Part shown: positions 11,827-30,154 of the stretch, piece by piece
Layout of the letters: each line of letters begins with the position of its first letter
Numbering within the stretch: the stretch's first letter is position 1
From: Amyloporia xantha
Taxonomy: Eukaryota > Basidiomycota > Agaricomycetes > Polyporales > Adustoporiaceae
Length of the DNA: 64,000 nucleotides
NCBI GenBank assembly: GCA_036971615.1
Contig: JAYKKR010000004.1
Span: 1,116,001 to 1,180,000, forward strand
Direction: 5' to 3'
Translations under genes and position numbers: made by a program
The notes under the pieces: generated by a model
Told to the model about the DNA's origin: nothing
What the model saw: the letters and a program-made list of their open reading frames with translations, nothing else
Databases searched by the model: none

Positions 11827-11890
11827 GCGGGCGATGGGGTAGGATGGGATCTTGACCAGCTGGAGACTCTAGAGTCGACGATGTTAATGT

Positions 11891-11922
11891 GGAGGAGGAG
11901 GAGGAGGAGGAGGAGGAGGAGG
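11891..11922 (+). repeat. (GGA)n microsatellite
   Basis: About 10-11 uninterrupted GGA units just downstream of the membrane-protein gene. On the minus strand it reads as a poly-proline/serine frame, which is an artefact of the repeat. Confidence 0.9.
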
Positions 11923-12085
11923 GAGCGTACTGGACGAGGACGAAGAAGAAAAGAGGTCTGTGTGCTCGCGACGATTGGTGCTATGATGCTGCCGATCGAT
12001 CGCGTGTCCTATATGTATGTACGATCGTGTGGTCCGCCTTACGATATCGTTGATTTTGCAACAACGGTCCATGCATGGACCACGA

Positions 12086-12478
12086 TCAATGTTCGGATCG
12101 ATGTGCGCGCAGTCGTGAAGGTGTCCACTGCCTGCGGCGCCAACGGGCTCGCGAAGTCTGACAAAACAAAGGTGAGAGTCTGACGATGCCTGAGATGGTT
12201 GGATCGTTTGCGATGCGTATGAGGCGTGCACTGCGCAGCGTGCACGTCCGCCTGTCTGCGAGGCGAGGGCCTCGACGCTTCGCCGTATCAGCCCGGTGCA
12301 ATGTACCAACAGGACGTGCACGCAACACGGTAGCGCGCTCGCAGACATCAGAGCGTAACTTGAAGGCGCAGCGGACACGCAGCTCATCGCCAGCAGCTCA
12401 CAGGAGGCACCCACGTTAGCGAGTCGACTCACCTGCACAGAGCACACTCAGCAGCAAGGAAAGGATCCGCATCGACAT
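12086..12478 (-). CDS. Possible small secreted protein (tentative)
   Basis: A first exon at 12433-12478 encodes MSMRILSLLLSVLCA, a good signal-peptide core, followed by a GTGAGT donor. A CTAAC branch-type motif and an AG at 12397 would give a 36-nt intron and a second exon 12396-12086 that stays open for about 103 codons (Arg-rich, several Cys), total about 118 aa. A TTTTTAAAG box sits about 60 bp upstream of the ATG on the minus strand. Against it: the intron is very short, the composition is Arg-rich as in random GC-rich frames, and no family is recognised. Confidence 0.25.
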
Positions 12479-12727
12479 CAGCGGTCATTTCGATCACCAC
12501 AAATCAGCACTGAAGTCGAATGAGCATGACTTTAAAAACATACATACCGCCTAGCCGAGATATCGTCAGAAGCGTGCATTGGTTGAACGTTGAGGACGCA
12601 GGAAACGACAGAATCGAACGGCACGACATATGTCAGGTTTAGCTTAGATTCACTGATGGATTTTGAGGCTCGGACATGCACGTAAGTGCGCTCTCGCAAA
12701 AAAAATCAAAAAAGGTGTGCATAGTAT

Positions 12728-13532
12728 CTACAGATTCATGAGTCGCATCGCAGCCAGCGCATCCAGCTCATCGCAACAGTCTTTACAGCTCGACGCCAGT
12801 GCGGTGAACGTACACGGGTGGAAATGCGTCGCGTCTGAAAGGTCGACGATGCGCAGCGGATTGCGCCTGCCGTCGCTCCTTCCTGTCCGTAGCGACAAAA
12901 TGGTGGCTCCCGGGATCGAGCAGGCTCCCATGTGTCCAGCCCGCTGCGTGCAAACGAGTCGCCACTTCAAGCTTCAGGGCGCTGCGAATGCCGTCAGTCG
13001 CGTGAGTAACGCGGGTGCTTCAAAAAGGAGAAACTGGGACGAAGACATACCTCAATAGTTTGCAATCTTCCGGTAATGGTGCGCCGCACCACTCCATGAT
13101 CAGGCATGCGACGTCGACCCCTTCGACGGTGCCCTCGAGATAGTCCAGTAGTTCGGGTATCACGTGACCTTGCAGTTCCTCAAGTCTGCAGTAGTTCTCG
13201 CGCTCTTGCTCTAGCTTGCGGATCCGCGCCATGCCGGTCACCCACTTCACGGCGATGTGGCCTTCCCGGCTGCGCCGCCCTTGTACGTTGTAGTGCCACC
13301 CATGGTAGACGCGCTTGTTCCCTTTGCTGCCATGAATGGGGTGGAACATTGGGTCCAGCTGGTCCGGGACGTCAGTGATGTAGATCGTGGTTGGCGACAT
13401 GGACGGATGCAGGCATGACCGGAAGGCGTAGATCTGCGAGCCACCGAAGTTGATCGTCACTCGGCCTTCTTCCTTTCTTGCGAAGCGGCCGGCTGTGGCG
13501 AGTTGTCGTGGCGTTGTGAGAGCTGGAGTCAT
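12728..13532 (-). pseudogene. Protein-kinase-like gene with a 1-nt frameshift
   Basis: Exon 1 (13051-13532) and exon 2 (12728-12981) join in frame (CKLLS|ALKLEVATRL). Visible kinase-fold features: GHIAVKWVTGM (VAIK-lysine-like), LLDYLEGTVEGVDVACLIMEW (hinge region), then LHAAGWTHGSLLDPGSHHF (catalytic-loop-like, HG in place of HRD) and IVDLSDATHFH (DFG-like position). The last two motifs lie in different frames: about 30-40 nt after HHFVATD the reading frame must slip by one base to reach IVDLSDA. This resembles the fungal putative kinase-like families seen in Agaricomycetes, where HGD/IVDF replaces HRD/DFG. Either a recent pseudogene or a single-base sequence error. The true start may be 13532, as no better upstream ATG fits. 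Confidence 0.55.
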
Positions 13533-14336
13533 GTCTTGTAGAGTGGTTGGGCAGTGGCGAGACTGGGTTGAAGAAGTGAACGAGTCGAAGAGTGTTCGGT
13601 ATGAGGAGCCAGAAAGTGGGCTTTATGCAGTCAACGCGTGGCATTGCCACCTAAAGACGCTTTGACAGCTGCGTGGCCCAAGAGTCATCGTGGCCCGAGG
13701 GGATCAGCCACGGGTGTATTAGAACTTACCAGCAGTACAAACGCCACAAGTATTCTGTGCGGGGCGATGCATGAGGATGTGTAAGTGAATGGTCGAACAA
13801 CAACAGACATACTGGGACAAAGGGGTCGTGGCGTTGGCCTTCGTGACATGGCCTCGCAGCTGTTACGCACCAGGGAGCTCTCAACAATGCGGGAGGCCCG
13901 AGCACGATGGTATGTTAAAATGGAAGCTTGGTTTAAGGAATCAAATGTCGAGGCACATGATAGGCTCTTTGTTCAGCTGTCCTGATGGACCAATCACGAT
14001 CACACCGCAAGATGTAAGTTCTCCAGCGGAAAGCAAGCCAATACTTGTTATGTCTGAGCCTGTATCAGTCACTTTCATGAGATGTCTGAAGTCATATAAG
14101 CAATACAGAACGTGACAGTCGTCAAACAGCACTCACTATAGGAGCAAAATGCTGATCGCAACATCGAGCACAGATGCGGCCTGTTGTGTCCATAACTAAC
14201 ATCGATCAAGTGAGGATAGAGCGCTAGTCATGTCATCTTCGATGCAATTATTCAAGACGATACCCAAATACAAATTACGCAGTCTTCTTCATCCAACACA
14301 GCGGCAGAATACATATTGGAATGATGGTCCATCGGA
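13533..14336. other. Intergenic, no gene seen
   Basis: Contains the presumed promoter of the kinase-like gene and the 3' flank of profilin. Only short unrelated frames. Confidence 0.4.
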
Positions 14337-14929
14337 CTAGTATCCGACACCGATCAGGTAATCGGCGAGACTCTCGACGACGGGCGTCGTCTCTGCCGCC
14401 TGGAGGGGAGCGCTGTACTCGGTGACCAACACAGCCTGCTTCGTCTTCACCAGCACGCATCCATCAGCCTGTAATCATCCGTGTCAGCACACCAGGTGCG
14501 CACTGGCGACTGTGACAGGTGGCCGACGTACCGCCTTCTTCCCGTATAGACTGCGCTCGTTTGCTTGAAGCGTGAAAAACTTCTGTCCACCCAAACGGAT
14601 ACCATTGGCCTGCGCCTGTGCAGGGTTGTTAAAAGCAGCGACGATGGTTTTCTGCTCTTCCGCTGATAGCTGCAGAACAGGAAAGGACAGGAAGGGACGG
14701 GATTCGGTCCTTGTGACTTATAATAAGAGCCCAATTCGATTACATACCGTGTACCCTGAAGATGATGCCCATACACCTCCTGCCTGACCGATAATGGCGG
14801 CCTTCGAGACCTTACCGGACCCAAGGAGGTTCGTGTCGACGTACGCTGATTGCACACCCCGCCATAAGTAGTCGCGATTGAGTTCCATCCTTACGGGATC
14901 ATCGAAAGACAATTACCTTGCCAAGACAT
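14337..14929 (-). CDS. PFY1: Profilin
   Basis: Profilin binds G-actin, proline-rich ligands and phosphoinositides and promotes formin-driven actin assembly. Four exons (minus): 14917-14929 (only 13 nt, MSWQ), 14748-14845, 14532-14669 and 14337-14468, giving 126 aa, the standard profilin length. The start MSWQAYVDTNLLGSGKV, the AAIIGQAGGVWASS block, GGQKFFTLQANERSLYGKK and the C-terminal LADYLIGVGY are diagnostic. The conserved N-terminal Trp/Tyr and C-terminal Tyr used for polyproline binding are present. The 13-nt first exon is easy to miss. Confidence 0.97.
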
Positions 14930-15364
14930 GGTGAATCAAGAAATACAAGGACAACGAGACAGAAACGAGAGCGAGAACAGGACGGAGTAGGAGAACGACG
15001 GAGGTAGGAGAGGAGATGGTGATCAAGTTATAAAGTAGAGAGCAATCCCCGCAGCCACCACCGGAGATCGCCATGCGATAGTAGCTATACCCCGAGGGCC
15101 GTTGCCTCTACCATGCCAGCCGACCGTTATACATGTACAGTCATTCGCGCAGAAATTCCGGCATTACGTTTGCAGCAATTAGCAGATGCATGAATCGTGA
15201 TCGATTGGGGAATTCGGCGAAATCGACGTGAATGTCATGAACGCATGCGGCAGTTCAACAAACGATAAGAGCACAGTTCATACATTACGCTACGAAACAA
15301 TACATACAAAAGAACATGGAGAGCAGTGATGGATAGCAGATAGAGCGTATTGAGCAGACGTAGA
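14930..15364. other. Profilin promoter and 3' flank of the BEACH gene
   Basis: Purine-rich stretch (GAGAACAGGACGGAG-type) at 14970-15030 directly upstream of profilin on its strand; no coding signal. Confidence 0.4.
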
Positions 15365-23147
<7,783 letters not shown>

Positions 23148-23424
23148 GACAAGGTCAAAGGACTACGCCAAAAGTTAAGAGCTCGTAGGCTATGCATAGA
23201 CTTGTCGTGACGATCACCCGCAGCTGCGCACGCGAAGACGGCGCAGAAAATTTGCGAGTACAAGTATTGAAAAAGAGCCAAAACCCTAGCCTCGTGTTCC
23301 GAATCCCTAGAATAACGAGACAATGATAGGTGAGGAGGGTAGAGACTGAATTATCGTGAACAGTGCAGCCTTCTAAGAGCGACGCTGCGAACTTCGAAGT
23401 CACTGACGCGGGGCAATCCTGTGG

Positions 23425-23431
23425 TCACGTG
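23425..23431. promoter_or_regulatory. TCACGTG box in divergent promoter
   Basis: CACGTG-core (bHLH, Cbf1-type) site between the BEACH gene (-) and the GPI-protein gene (+). The same heptamer occurs at 27883 and 41333, each in a promoter. Binding is inferred. Confidence 0.45.
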
Positions 23432-23628
23432 GTGGACGCGTTTCAATACAAGTTGTCGTTGAACTTGGGCTTGAGTTGAACTTGCAATCGACCACAACTT
23501 CACATCGAGGGTCCTACAGTTTGAAGTTCCTGGGTGGACTGTGTGCGCTGTCGGTGGCCTGTACTGCACGCTGCACGCCGATTTTCCTCTTTGCTCTCAG
23601 GCGATCTTCAAGTATATAGACCCATCTG

Positions 23629-24458
23629 ATGATCAGGATGCTGGACATTCTCACCTTCACGATTCTGCTCTACGTCACATCCGCAGCTGCTGGTCTTTAT
23701 GGCACTCGGCCTATTGCAAATACCATCTTGAGTGCTGGTCGCTTATCTTCCGTTACATGGATCAACGATAATACTAGACCGTCTCTCAGAGAAATGGGCC
23801 CTATGCGGATCGATTTATATGCTGGAGGAGACGTAAGGATTTAATGGCATATATCATTTCTTCCGTGACAGCAACGCTGCTTCTACACAGAATTTCATTG
23901 CGACATTGGCCCAAGATGTCGACCCTACGAGACGGTCGCAGAAAGTCTGGATTTCTCCGACCTGGGGACCGAACGGCTCAGACTAGTGAGTCATTCTTCA
24001 TTAGATTTTGTTGTCAAGTGCGTGACTGGGTGTACAGCCATATGCGCTTCATTTGTGAAGATCCACCGCTCACAATCTACACCGCCGAGTTCACACTAGC
24101 CGCGATGGACGACACCGTTCCTTTCCAGGGTCAAGAAAAGGCAGCAGCACAATCTACCAATTTCGCCTTGTCCAGCTCTACCACTCCCGTCGTTTCAACG
24201 GCTATGTACTCTGTCTCTTCGATTGGCACTACTTCTGCTCAGGCTACAATGTCCTCGGAATCACGCACCTCAGGCTTATCCAGTACCAGTAGCTCTCCTG
24301 CCAGTACTCAAACGGACAACCCTTATATGAACAAGGCCAAAACTGGTTCCAGTAGCGGCGGGCCATGGATGCGGACGACTGTCGACCTCGAACGGATCAA
24401 GTTCCGACTGGTTTTCGTCCTATGGCCAATGCTGATTGGTCTGACTATGGCACTATGA
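23629..24458 (+). CDS. Ser/Thr-rich GPI-anchored protein, Kre9/Knh1 N-terminal family
   Basis: Three exons 23629-23832, 23891-23985 and 24038-24458, about 239 aa. A signal peptide (MLDILTFTILLYVTSAAAG) is followed by an Ig-like Kre9/Knh1-type domain (VTWINDNTRPSLREMG, RIDLYAGG, FIATLAQDVDPT, WISPTWGPNGSDYHMRF), then a long Ser/Thr-rich low-complexity stretch suited to O-mannosylation, and a hydrophobic tail (residues about 220-239, LVFVLWPMLIGLTMAL) preceded by a Ser/Gly cluster, the pattern of a GPI-attachment signal. Expected at the plasma membrane or cell wall, with a role in beta-glucan organisation inferred only from the family. The start could also be the Met at 23638. A short promoter is shared with the BEACH gene. 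Confidence 0.8.
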
Positions 24459-25135
24459 CGCGGTGCTTCGTCGACCGTATCTGAATGACCGACTTCCCTT
24501 GTTCTTTCCTTCAGAGGGCAGGCCCCTCCCGTCCATGCTATCCAACATCCCTTGTAGCGTAAAAGAGATTGATTTGTAGCAATAAAATCCCTGTATCTCT
24601 AGTACTAAAATACTCATTGTCTTGTCACGCTCTGAAATGCAACACTGGTCAACGGGCGTACAGCTGATCACGGAACAGGAGGTGGTAGGGTGGTAGACTT
24701 GACGTCACGTCCTGTGCCAACAGAATTTATGTTTTCGACACTGAGGCCTGAGGGCCCATTGACTCAAATGATCGCACTTCTACACGTTTTCTATCGGCTT
24801 AATTCATTACAGACTTCTATAAATGCATTGATCTCGCGCCTGGCTGTCGCACCTTTGCGGATTTTCTCCTACTACATACATGTACCAGCGCGGGTAGAAA
24901 GCTACCATGGACGACCACGACCGGAATCGGCATTCCTGTCAATGCAACTGTCATAACAATAATTATACATCTACTCGAAGAGAGCTACAGTACATCATGA
25001 CTCAAACGTCAGGCATATAAGGAATCAATAATAGAAGCATAGATATGCAGCCCTGATCTTCAAACTCCTACGAGTGAGATCAGTGTTCCGCCGAAAACGA
25101 GGAAGAAGTTTATACATAAAAATCTTAAAACATAT
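24459..25135. other. Convergent intergenic region
   Basis: 3' flanks of the GPI-protein (+) and Ase1 (-) genes. AATAAAATCC-like polyadenylation signals are visible near 24581. No gene recognised. Confidence 0.4.
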
Positions 25136-27809
25136 CTAGAAGTCTTCCTCTTCCTCCTTCACACCGCCTGCGAAGCCAGCCCATCTCTGATGACCAATAC
25201 CGTCAGAGACACCGAGCCCTGTCGCCCAAGCGTCATCCATGCTTGGCCGTGGCTTGAAGCTTTCCCTACGTGCCCTGGACGCCTTCTTGGCCATCACATT
25301 GGCATTGAGAACTGCTGAGCCATATGCCTGGTACGTCGATGCAGTGGATGTCTGTGACGCTGCTCGTGCTCGCGGCTGTGACGCATGGTACGGATGGTAG
25401 CTCTGGGAGCTTGCATGCTGCTTCTGCGAGGACGGGACTCGCCCGTGGCCGAGAGTGTGGTGTAGACTGTCGTGCCTGGGAACTGGCATCGCGACCGGTA
25501 CAGGGCGCGGCAGCGCAGAAGTAGTGGTGGGTGTCTTGCCCGGGATCTTTGTAGGTGAAACGGACCGATGAACTCCGGGCCCTTTACTACTCCCCGCATA
25601 GGCGGTAGGGATGCTAGGAACGGGTATGTTATTATACGTCGATGTCGACTCGCCAAGTCTAGGACGCTTGTTCGGAACTGACTGTGAGGATCCCATGCTA
25701 GATCCCGGACGGACAGCTGGAGTAACCACACCCGTAGCCTTCCCACCCTGGCTTGATCCGGGCATATAGTGATGTGGTGGATTCGACGGAGTCTTCGAGC
25801 GAGGAGGTACGGAACCAGCCCGGCCTGCGGGGGTCTTGCTTCGCTTCTGATTGTTCTCCTTGTCAACAACAGTCACCGTGTCCATAAGGATTCGTAAGAT
25901 GCTCTCGCCCTGGACGAGGAAAGGCCGCCCAGTCTGGGTTTCCCAGGCAGGGATTGATGCCAGGAGGTCTTGTTCGAGCTGTGATTTAGAATGAGCATGG
26001 TGAGACCATCCAACATTCATGAAAGGAGCCTGGTGGAGCACGCACTCGAGGTTTCTCCTTCGTCACGCGCTTGCGCATCTTCTCCTCTCGCAGCAGACGC
26101 CCTGGATCTCGAGGACCTCGGCCAAGGAGACGATTTTGATCACTGGCAGCAGCAGCGAGCTCCTTTTCGTCTTCGCAAATGTCGAAATACTTCCGGATAC
26201 TAGCGAGGAGAGGCCCCTTGAGTTTTCGCTCCTCCTTCAGTCGCCTGATCTCCTCCTCGTGAATTGAAAGGAGCTCTTCCGTATGTTCATCTGTCGTCAA
26301 ATCGTCAGGATTGAATTGCGAGGAATTTACCGGTAGATCTCACCATCCGCAAACGGCGCGAAATCAGCACGCTCTTCCTCACCGACCATCAGCTCGTCCC
26401 ACAGCTTCGTGATCTCGGCCCTCGCATTCTCGACAAATGTCCCCATTCGCTCTCGTTTTAATTCTAACATTCGTTCCAGCTCGTCTTCGTACGCCTTGAT
26501 AGTGACCTCCGTGCTACCCCTCTGTGCCTCTACGAACGCATCCATATCAGCATCTGGCACACCCAGCCGGCGCCACAGGGCCTCCAGCTGGTCATACATG
26601 GCCTGGATGTGCGCTTCCCGCCGCCGCTTGATGTCCTCGAGATTCGCATGCGTTGCCTCCGTCCACGCCATCAGCCCCATCGTCGGCTCAACACCCTCCA
26701 GCCCGACGTGCGCTGTGTTCGCATCCTGCAGGTCCTCATCAGACACCTCCTCCATTCGCGCGACAAACTTCGCGAAGATACGCTGGTACTCCGACTCGCA
26801 CGCCTCAGGTGGCTCGTCTGGGGCAGTCAGTAAAAGCAGCGGGGCACTCTGCTTCATACGCGCTGCAGGAGTCGGCGTGGACATGGATATGGATGTGGTC
26901 ATTGACGTGGAGAGGAAGGGGTCGAAAGATATTGATGTCGTGCGGTTGCTGCAGGAGGATGTGGCGCGAGGAATGGGGAGAAGCCCGAGCGCCGAAGTGG
27001 ATGAAGGAAGATCTTCAAGCGCAGGTGGCGTGATACCGAGCTCGGTGTAGAGCCAATCAATCTGGACCATCGTCGCTGCGAGATGTGTGAGCCGTTTGGC
27101 CTGTGGCGCTGTCAGCACTTCAGCGCACACATAGTATGAACTACACGACCGACCACTTCACTCTTGCCACGCACGAGTTCTTTCTCTAGTTTCGAGAATC
27201 GTTCAGGAGTGACATCGCGATGCGATGTTGGATCGTCTTCGTCTTCACCGGCTGCGGGGATTGGGCTTACAATATCTTGAGAAAAAAAATCAGGACCCAG
27301 AGTATGGGCAAGCCCTTTCAGCCTGCCTGTCAACGTCAATAATTGCTCCAGTTTGGTGTGGTACAGCTGCAATGATCCCTCGTGAGCTGCAAAATTCTGC
27401 ACGTTCATAGAAACAAGGAAGAGCACCCCAGTTTGACTCAACATCTCACCTGTCTCATTTTCTCCTGATATTCGGACACAACATCAAATCTCCGAGGAAG
27501 CACCTGCTCCTTCCTGATCTCTCCGACGCTGCTTCCTGTGGCCTTAACATGCCCACCGAGAGCCCTTCCATATCTAAGACAGTCTTCCTCCACGTCACTA
27601 CACTTGCACATCCATCCGTCTACTTGTTTTCTGCGCAGATCAACTTGGCTTTCGATACATTGTGTGAGCTGTTGTTGAAGAGCAGAAAGTTCATCTGTGA
27701 GAGCATCCGGTGGCAGACCAAGCTGAGCATGTAAGTTTGGAAGAAGCTGTGTTTGAGATTGTAAATGTGTGTGCAAGGAGTTCAGAAGAGATGTTATAGT
27801 GGTCGACAT
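25136..27809 (-). CDS. ASE1: Ase1/PRC1/MAP65 microtubule-bundling protein
   Basis: Ase1 cross-links antiparallel microtubules in the spindle midzone. About five or six exons (minus): 27450-27809 (120 codons, starting MSTTITSLLNSLHTHLQ), one up to 27396, a long one about 26330-27095, one about 26060-26300, and the last from about 25980 to the stop at 25136. The N-terminal and central parts are coiled-coil rich. The spectrin-like MAP65 core shows ITKLWDELMVGEEERADFAPF, the family's most conserved block, followed by HEEEIRRLKEERKLKGPLL and LLASIPAWETQTGRPFLVQG. The C-terminal ~200 residues are Ser/Pro/Arg-rich and disordered, with RSKTP-type repeats that look like Cdk phosphorylation sites, known to regulate Ase1/PRC1. 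Divergent promoter with the GNA1-type copy 2. Confidence 0.92.
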
Positions 27810-27882
27810 CGTGGTTTTGCCGTCGGACGACGTCGTGGTTTAGAACAAGCCGGAAGTCGTGCAACGCGAACCGCGTTCGGTG

Positions 27883-27889
27883 TCACGTG
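27883..27889. promoter_or_regulatory. TCACGTG box upstream of Ase1
   Basis: CACGTG-core site 74 bp upstream of the Ase1 start codon, in the divergent promoter shared with the GNA1-type copy 2. Confidence 0.45.
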
Positions 27890-28420
27890 GTCGTGTTCAA
27901 TCCTTACCTTCCCTAAATGGGATGTCTGTTCGAAGCTTGGATAAGTTGACGAGAGCATGGAGGTAGCAATAGATCAGCAGTATACTTCTATGTAGTTTGG
28001 ATAATCCGATGGTGAACTAACAAGTAGAACACACGTCCAACGTGCTTTCGATGCAACGTAAATGGATCCTCGGTACTAGTTGCAAGTTGCAGTCAAGTTA
28101 TGTACTAACGGGTAAGATATCGCCATTGAATTGGATCAGCGTTTCATACACAGCTCAGCTATGCTGGTTACTCTATTGCTGCGATCAGCGGTGAGGTCGT
28201 TAGCGGTGAGGACAGCCTTGAGGCGTCTGCCAATGACAGTGGGAACGTGCGGGCTTACCCGAAAAGGATATAATCCCACTTACAGGAGCTTCTTGGTCGT
28301 ACCGTTTCAGCATTGCCTACTCCCTTGCGTTCTCTGCCATTTCGCCCTCCTCTTTTCATTGCTCTAGACAGCTTAGAATATTATCTCGGACACTTCTACT
28401 ATTCTACCGTCGTACTCGTA

Positions 28421-29140
28421 ATGCCATTCACTCCGGATTCCCAGTTGGATCTTTTGTTCCCACCTGAGCAGATTCCTGACGACGTCCGCAAGCAGCTTCC
28501 TCCAGACCTTCATGTACGCTCTTGCGTGATCAGACTTATCCATGGAGTTCGCCTGACAATGTTCTGTTAGATACGGCCACTTGCATCGACAGATTACAGG
28601 CGCGGTCATCTGGCAGTACTCTCGGTTTTGACAGTCGTCACCGACCCAGGCGAAGCTGCCTGGGTGGCACAGTTCAACGCCATCCGCGCCAGTACCCCGC
28701 TCGTACTATTCCATTGTCATCATCGACAAAACTTCAGATCGTATTGTCGCGGTTGGCACTGTATTCATTGAGCGCAAGTTCTTGAGAGGGCTCCTAAGTG
28801 TGGGGCACATTGAGGACATCGCAGTGGACAAGTCGCAGCAAGGAAAGAAGCTGGGACTACGAATAATTCAAGCTCTCACAGCCATCAGCGAGAACAGCGG
28901 ATGCTACAAGACCATCCTCAACTGCAGTGATAGCAACATACGTACGTACCTTCCTTTCCCTGCAATGTATCGATAGATGGATTCATAGCATGTTTGATAG
29001 CCTTCTATCAGAAGTGTGGTTACGAAAGGAAGGAGAACGAGATGGTACGTCTTGTCACTCTCGCAAGCTATGTATCACTTCATTGATGACATATTCAGGC
29101 TAAATATGCACCCGATCGTTCACGCTCACCGAGGCTTTGA
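28421..29140 (+). pseudogene. GNA1: Glucosamine-6-phosphate N-acetyltransferase (GNA1-type), copy 2, with 1-nt frameshift
   Basis: Same gene structure as the copy at 733: exons 28421-28513 (93 nt, MPFTPDSQLDLLFPPEQIP), 28571-28941, 29001-29044 and 29099-29140. Exon 2 starts RPLASTDYRRGHLAVL and later reads YSIVIIDKTSDRIVAVGT, GHIEDIAVDKSQQGKKLGL and GCYKTILNCSD, closely matching the canonical family, including the intact GHIED and QQGKKLG motifs that copy 1 has lost. The two halves of exon 2 are in different frames. Compared with copy 1 there is exactly one extra nucleotide between FNAIRA and YYSIV, most simply in the C-run at 28695-28698. Read literally, the protein stops early; a sequencing error in the homopolymer is an equally possible explanation. 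Introns and exons are otherwise intact, which argues for a very recent lesion or an error. Confidence 0.75.
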
Positions 29141-30154
29141 ACCATCGCTCAGATGTGGAGCACATGGGACACATTATGGCGCATGGACAGGTTGATAATC
29201 GGACTGAGTGCCCTGTCATACACAATAATTCTCCTATATTGCGTCTTTGGAACTTCGTCTGCAAGGTACTTATCGTTTATTCCATGACCGTCGTGGAGAG
29301 CGGGCAAATTTCCCTACAACGCCCAAATATATTTCAGATGATTGATGCACAGGTTAGGCTTTTGCAGGCTGGCGTGATCTTAGTCAAATGTCTACACGGT
29401 CACAAATGACTGTGGTCAAGGTTTCATCCGTTTGCATTGACCCCTTGATGCCTTCCAAAGGGAGATTCCGTCCGACGTCCTCAGTAAGGGGACTGATATG
29501 CTCGCAAGGCATGTGGGCGCGAGCTGATATCTGTGACGGACGCTGCCTCGAGCAATCTTGTGGTTGCTATCTTTCTGTTAAACTTAGTGTTCCGACTTAC
29601 TGATCGGATCTAAATATCATCCAGGCGCATGATGATCATTCGAAGTTGGCGTTGTGTCATTGTACTTCATTTCTCGTCTCACAGTCGGCGAGTCGTAGTG
29701 ATATGAATGTATGTCGATACGGCGCGTGTGTTCTTACCGTCGCTGTGTTGCCTGCGGTGCGACGCTCCTCGATCGTATACCAACCGGTACGTACCGATTA
29801 AATCGCCGATGATGGGTCTGGCTGTGCAATTTGCCACTGATGCTTGATCAATTGTGAGAATTTCTGTCTCACGAGAGGAAAACCCTTCTGGTCATCTCCT
29901 GCAGATATGGGTTCCGGACTCTCATCACATGAGATCACCGAATGATCACCGTAGCTGTTCTCAATAGTGTTCACCGCATGGTCTTGTTTAAAGTTGTGAG
30001 ACGAAGGTCGTGGCGCGGTTGGACCGCTGTTACGTTCACGTTGACCCTCCCACAGTTGCAACCGACCGATGAGGGTATGGCATCGACTCAGTCTTATGCG
30101 GAGGCAATGCCTTGGGTGAAGCAAGTGTAGGTCCATTCGCCTCAGGCTCAATTG
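29141..30154. other. Intergenic, no gene seen
   Basis: Short frames on both strands without domains; presumably includes the promoter of the DUF6533 gene. Confidence 0.4.

Noticed and set aside
11884..12447. 187-codon minus-strand frame ending in a poly-Ser/poly-Pro tail
   Set aside because: The tail is the (GGA)n microsatellite read backwards and the remainder has no domain.
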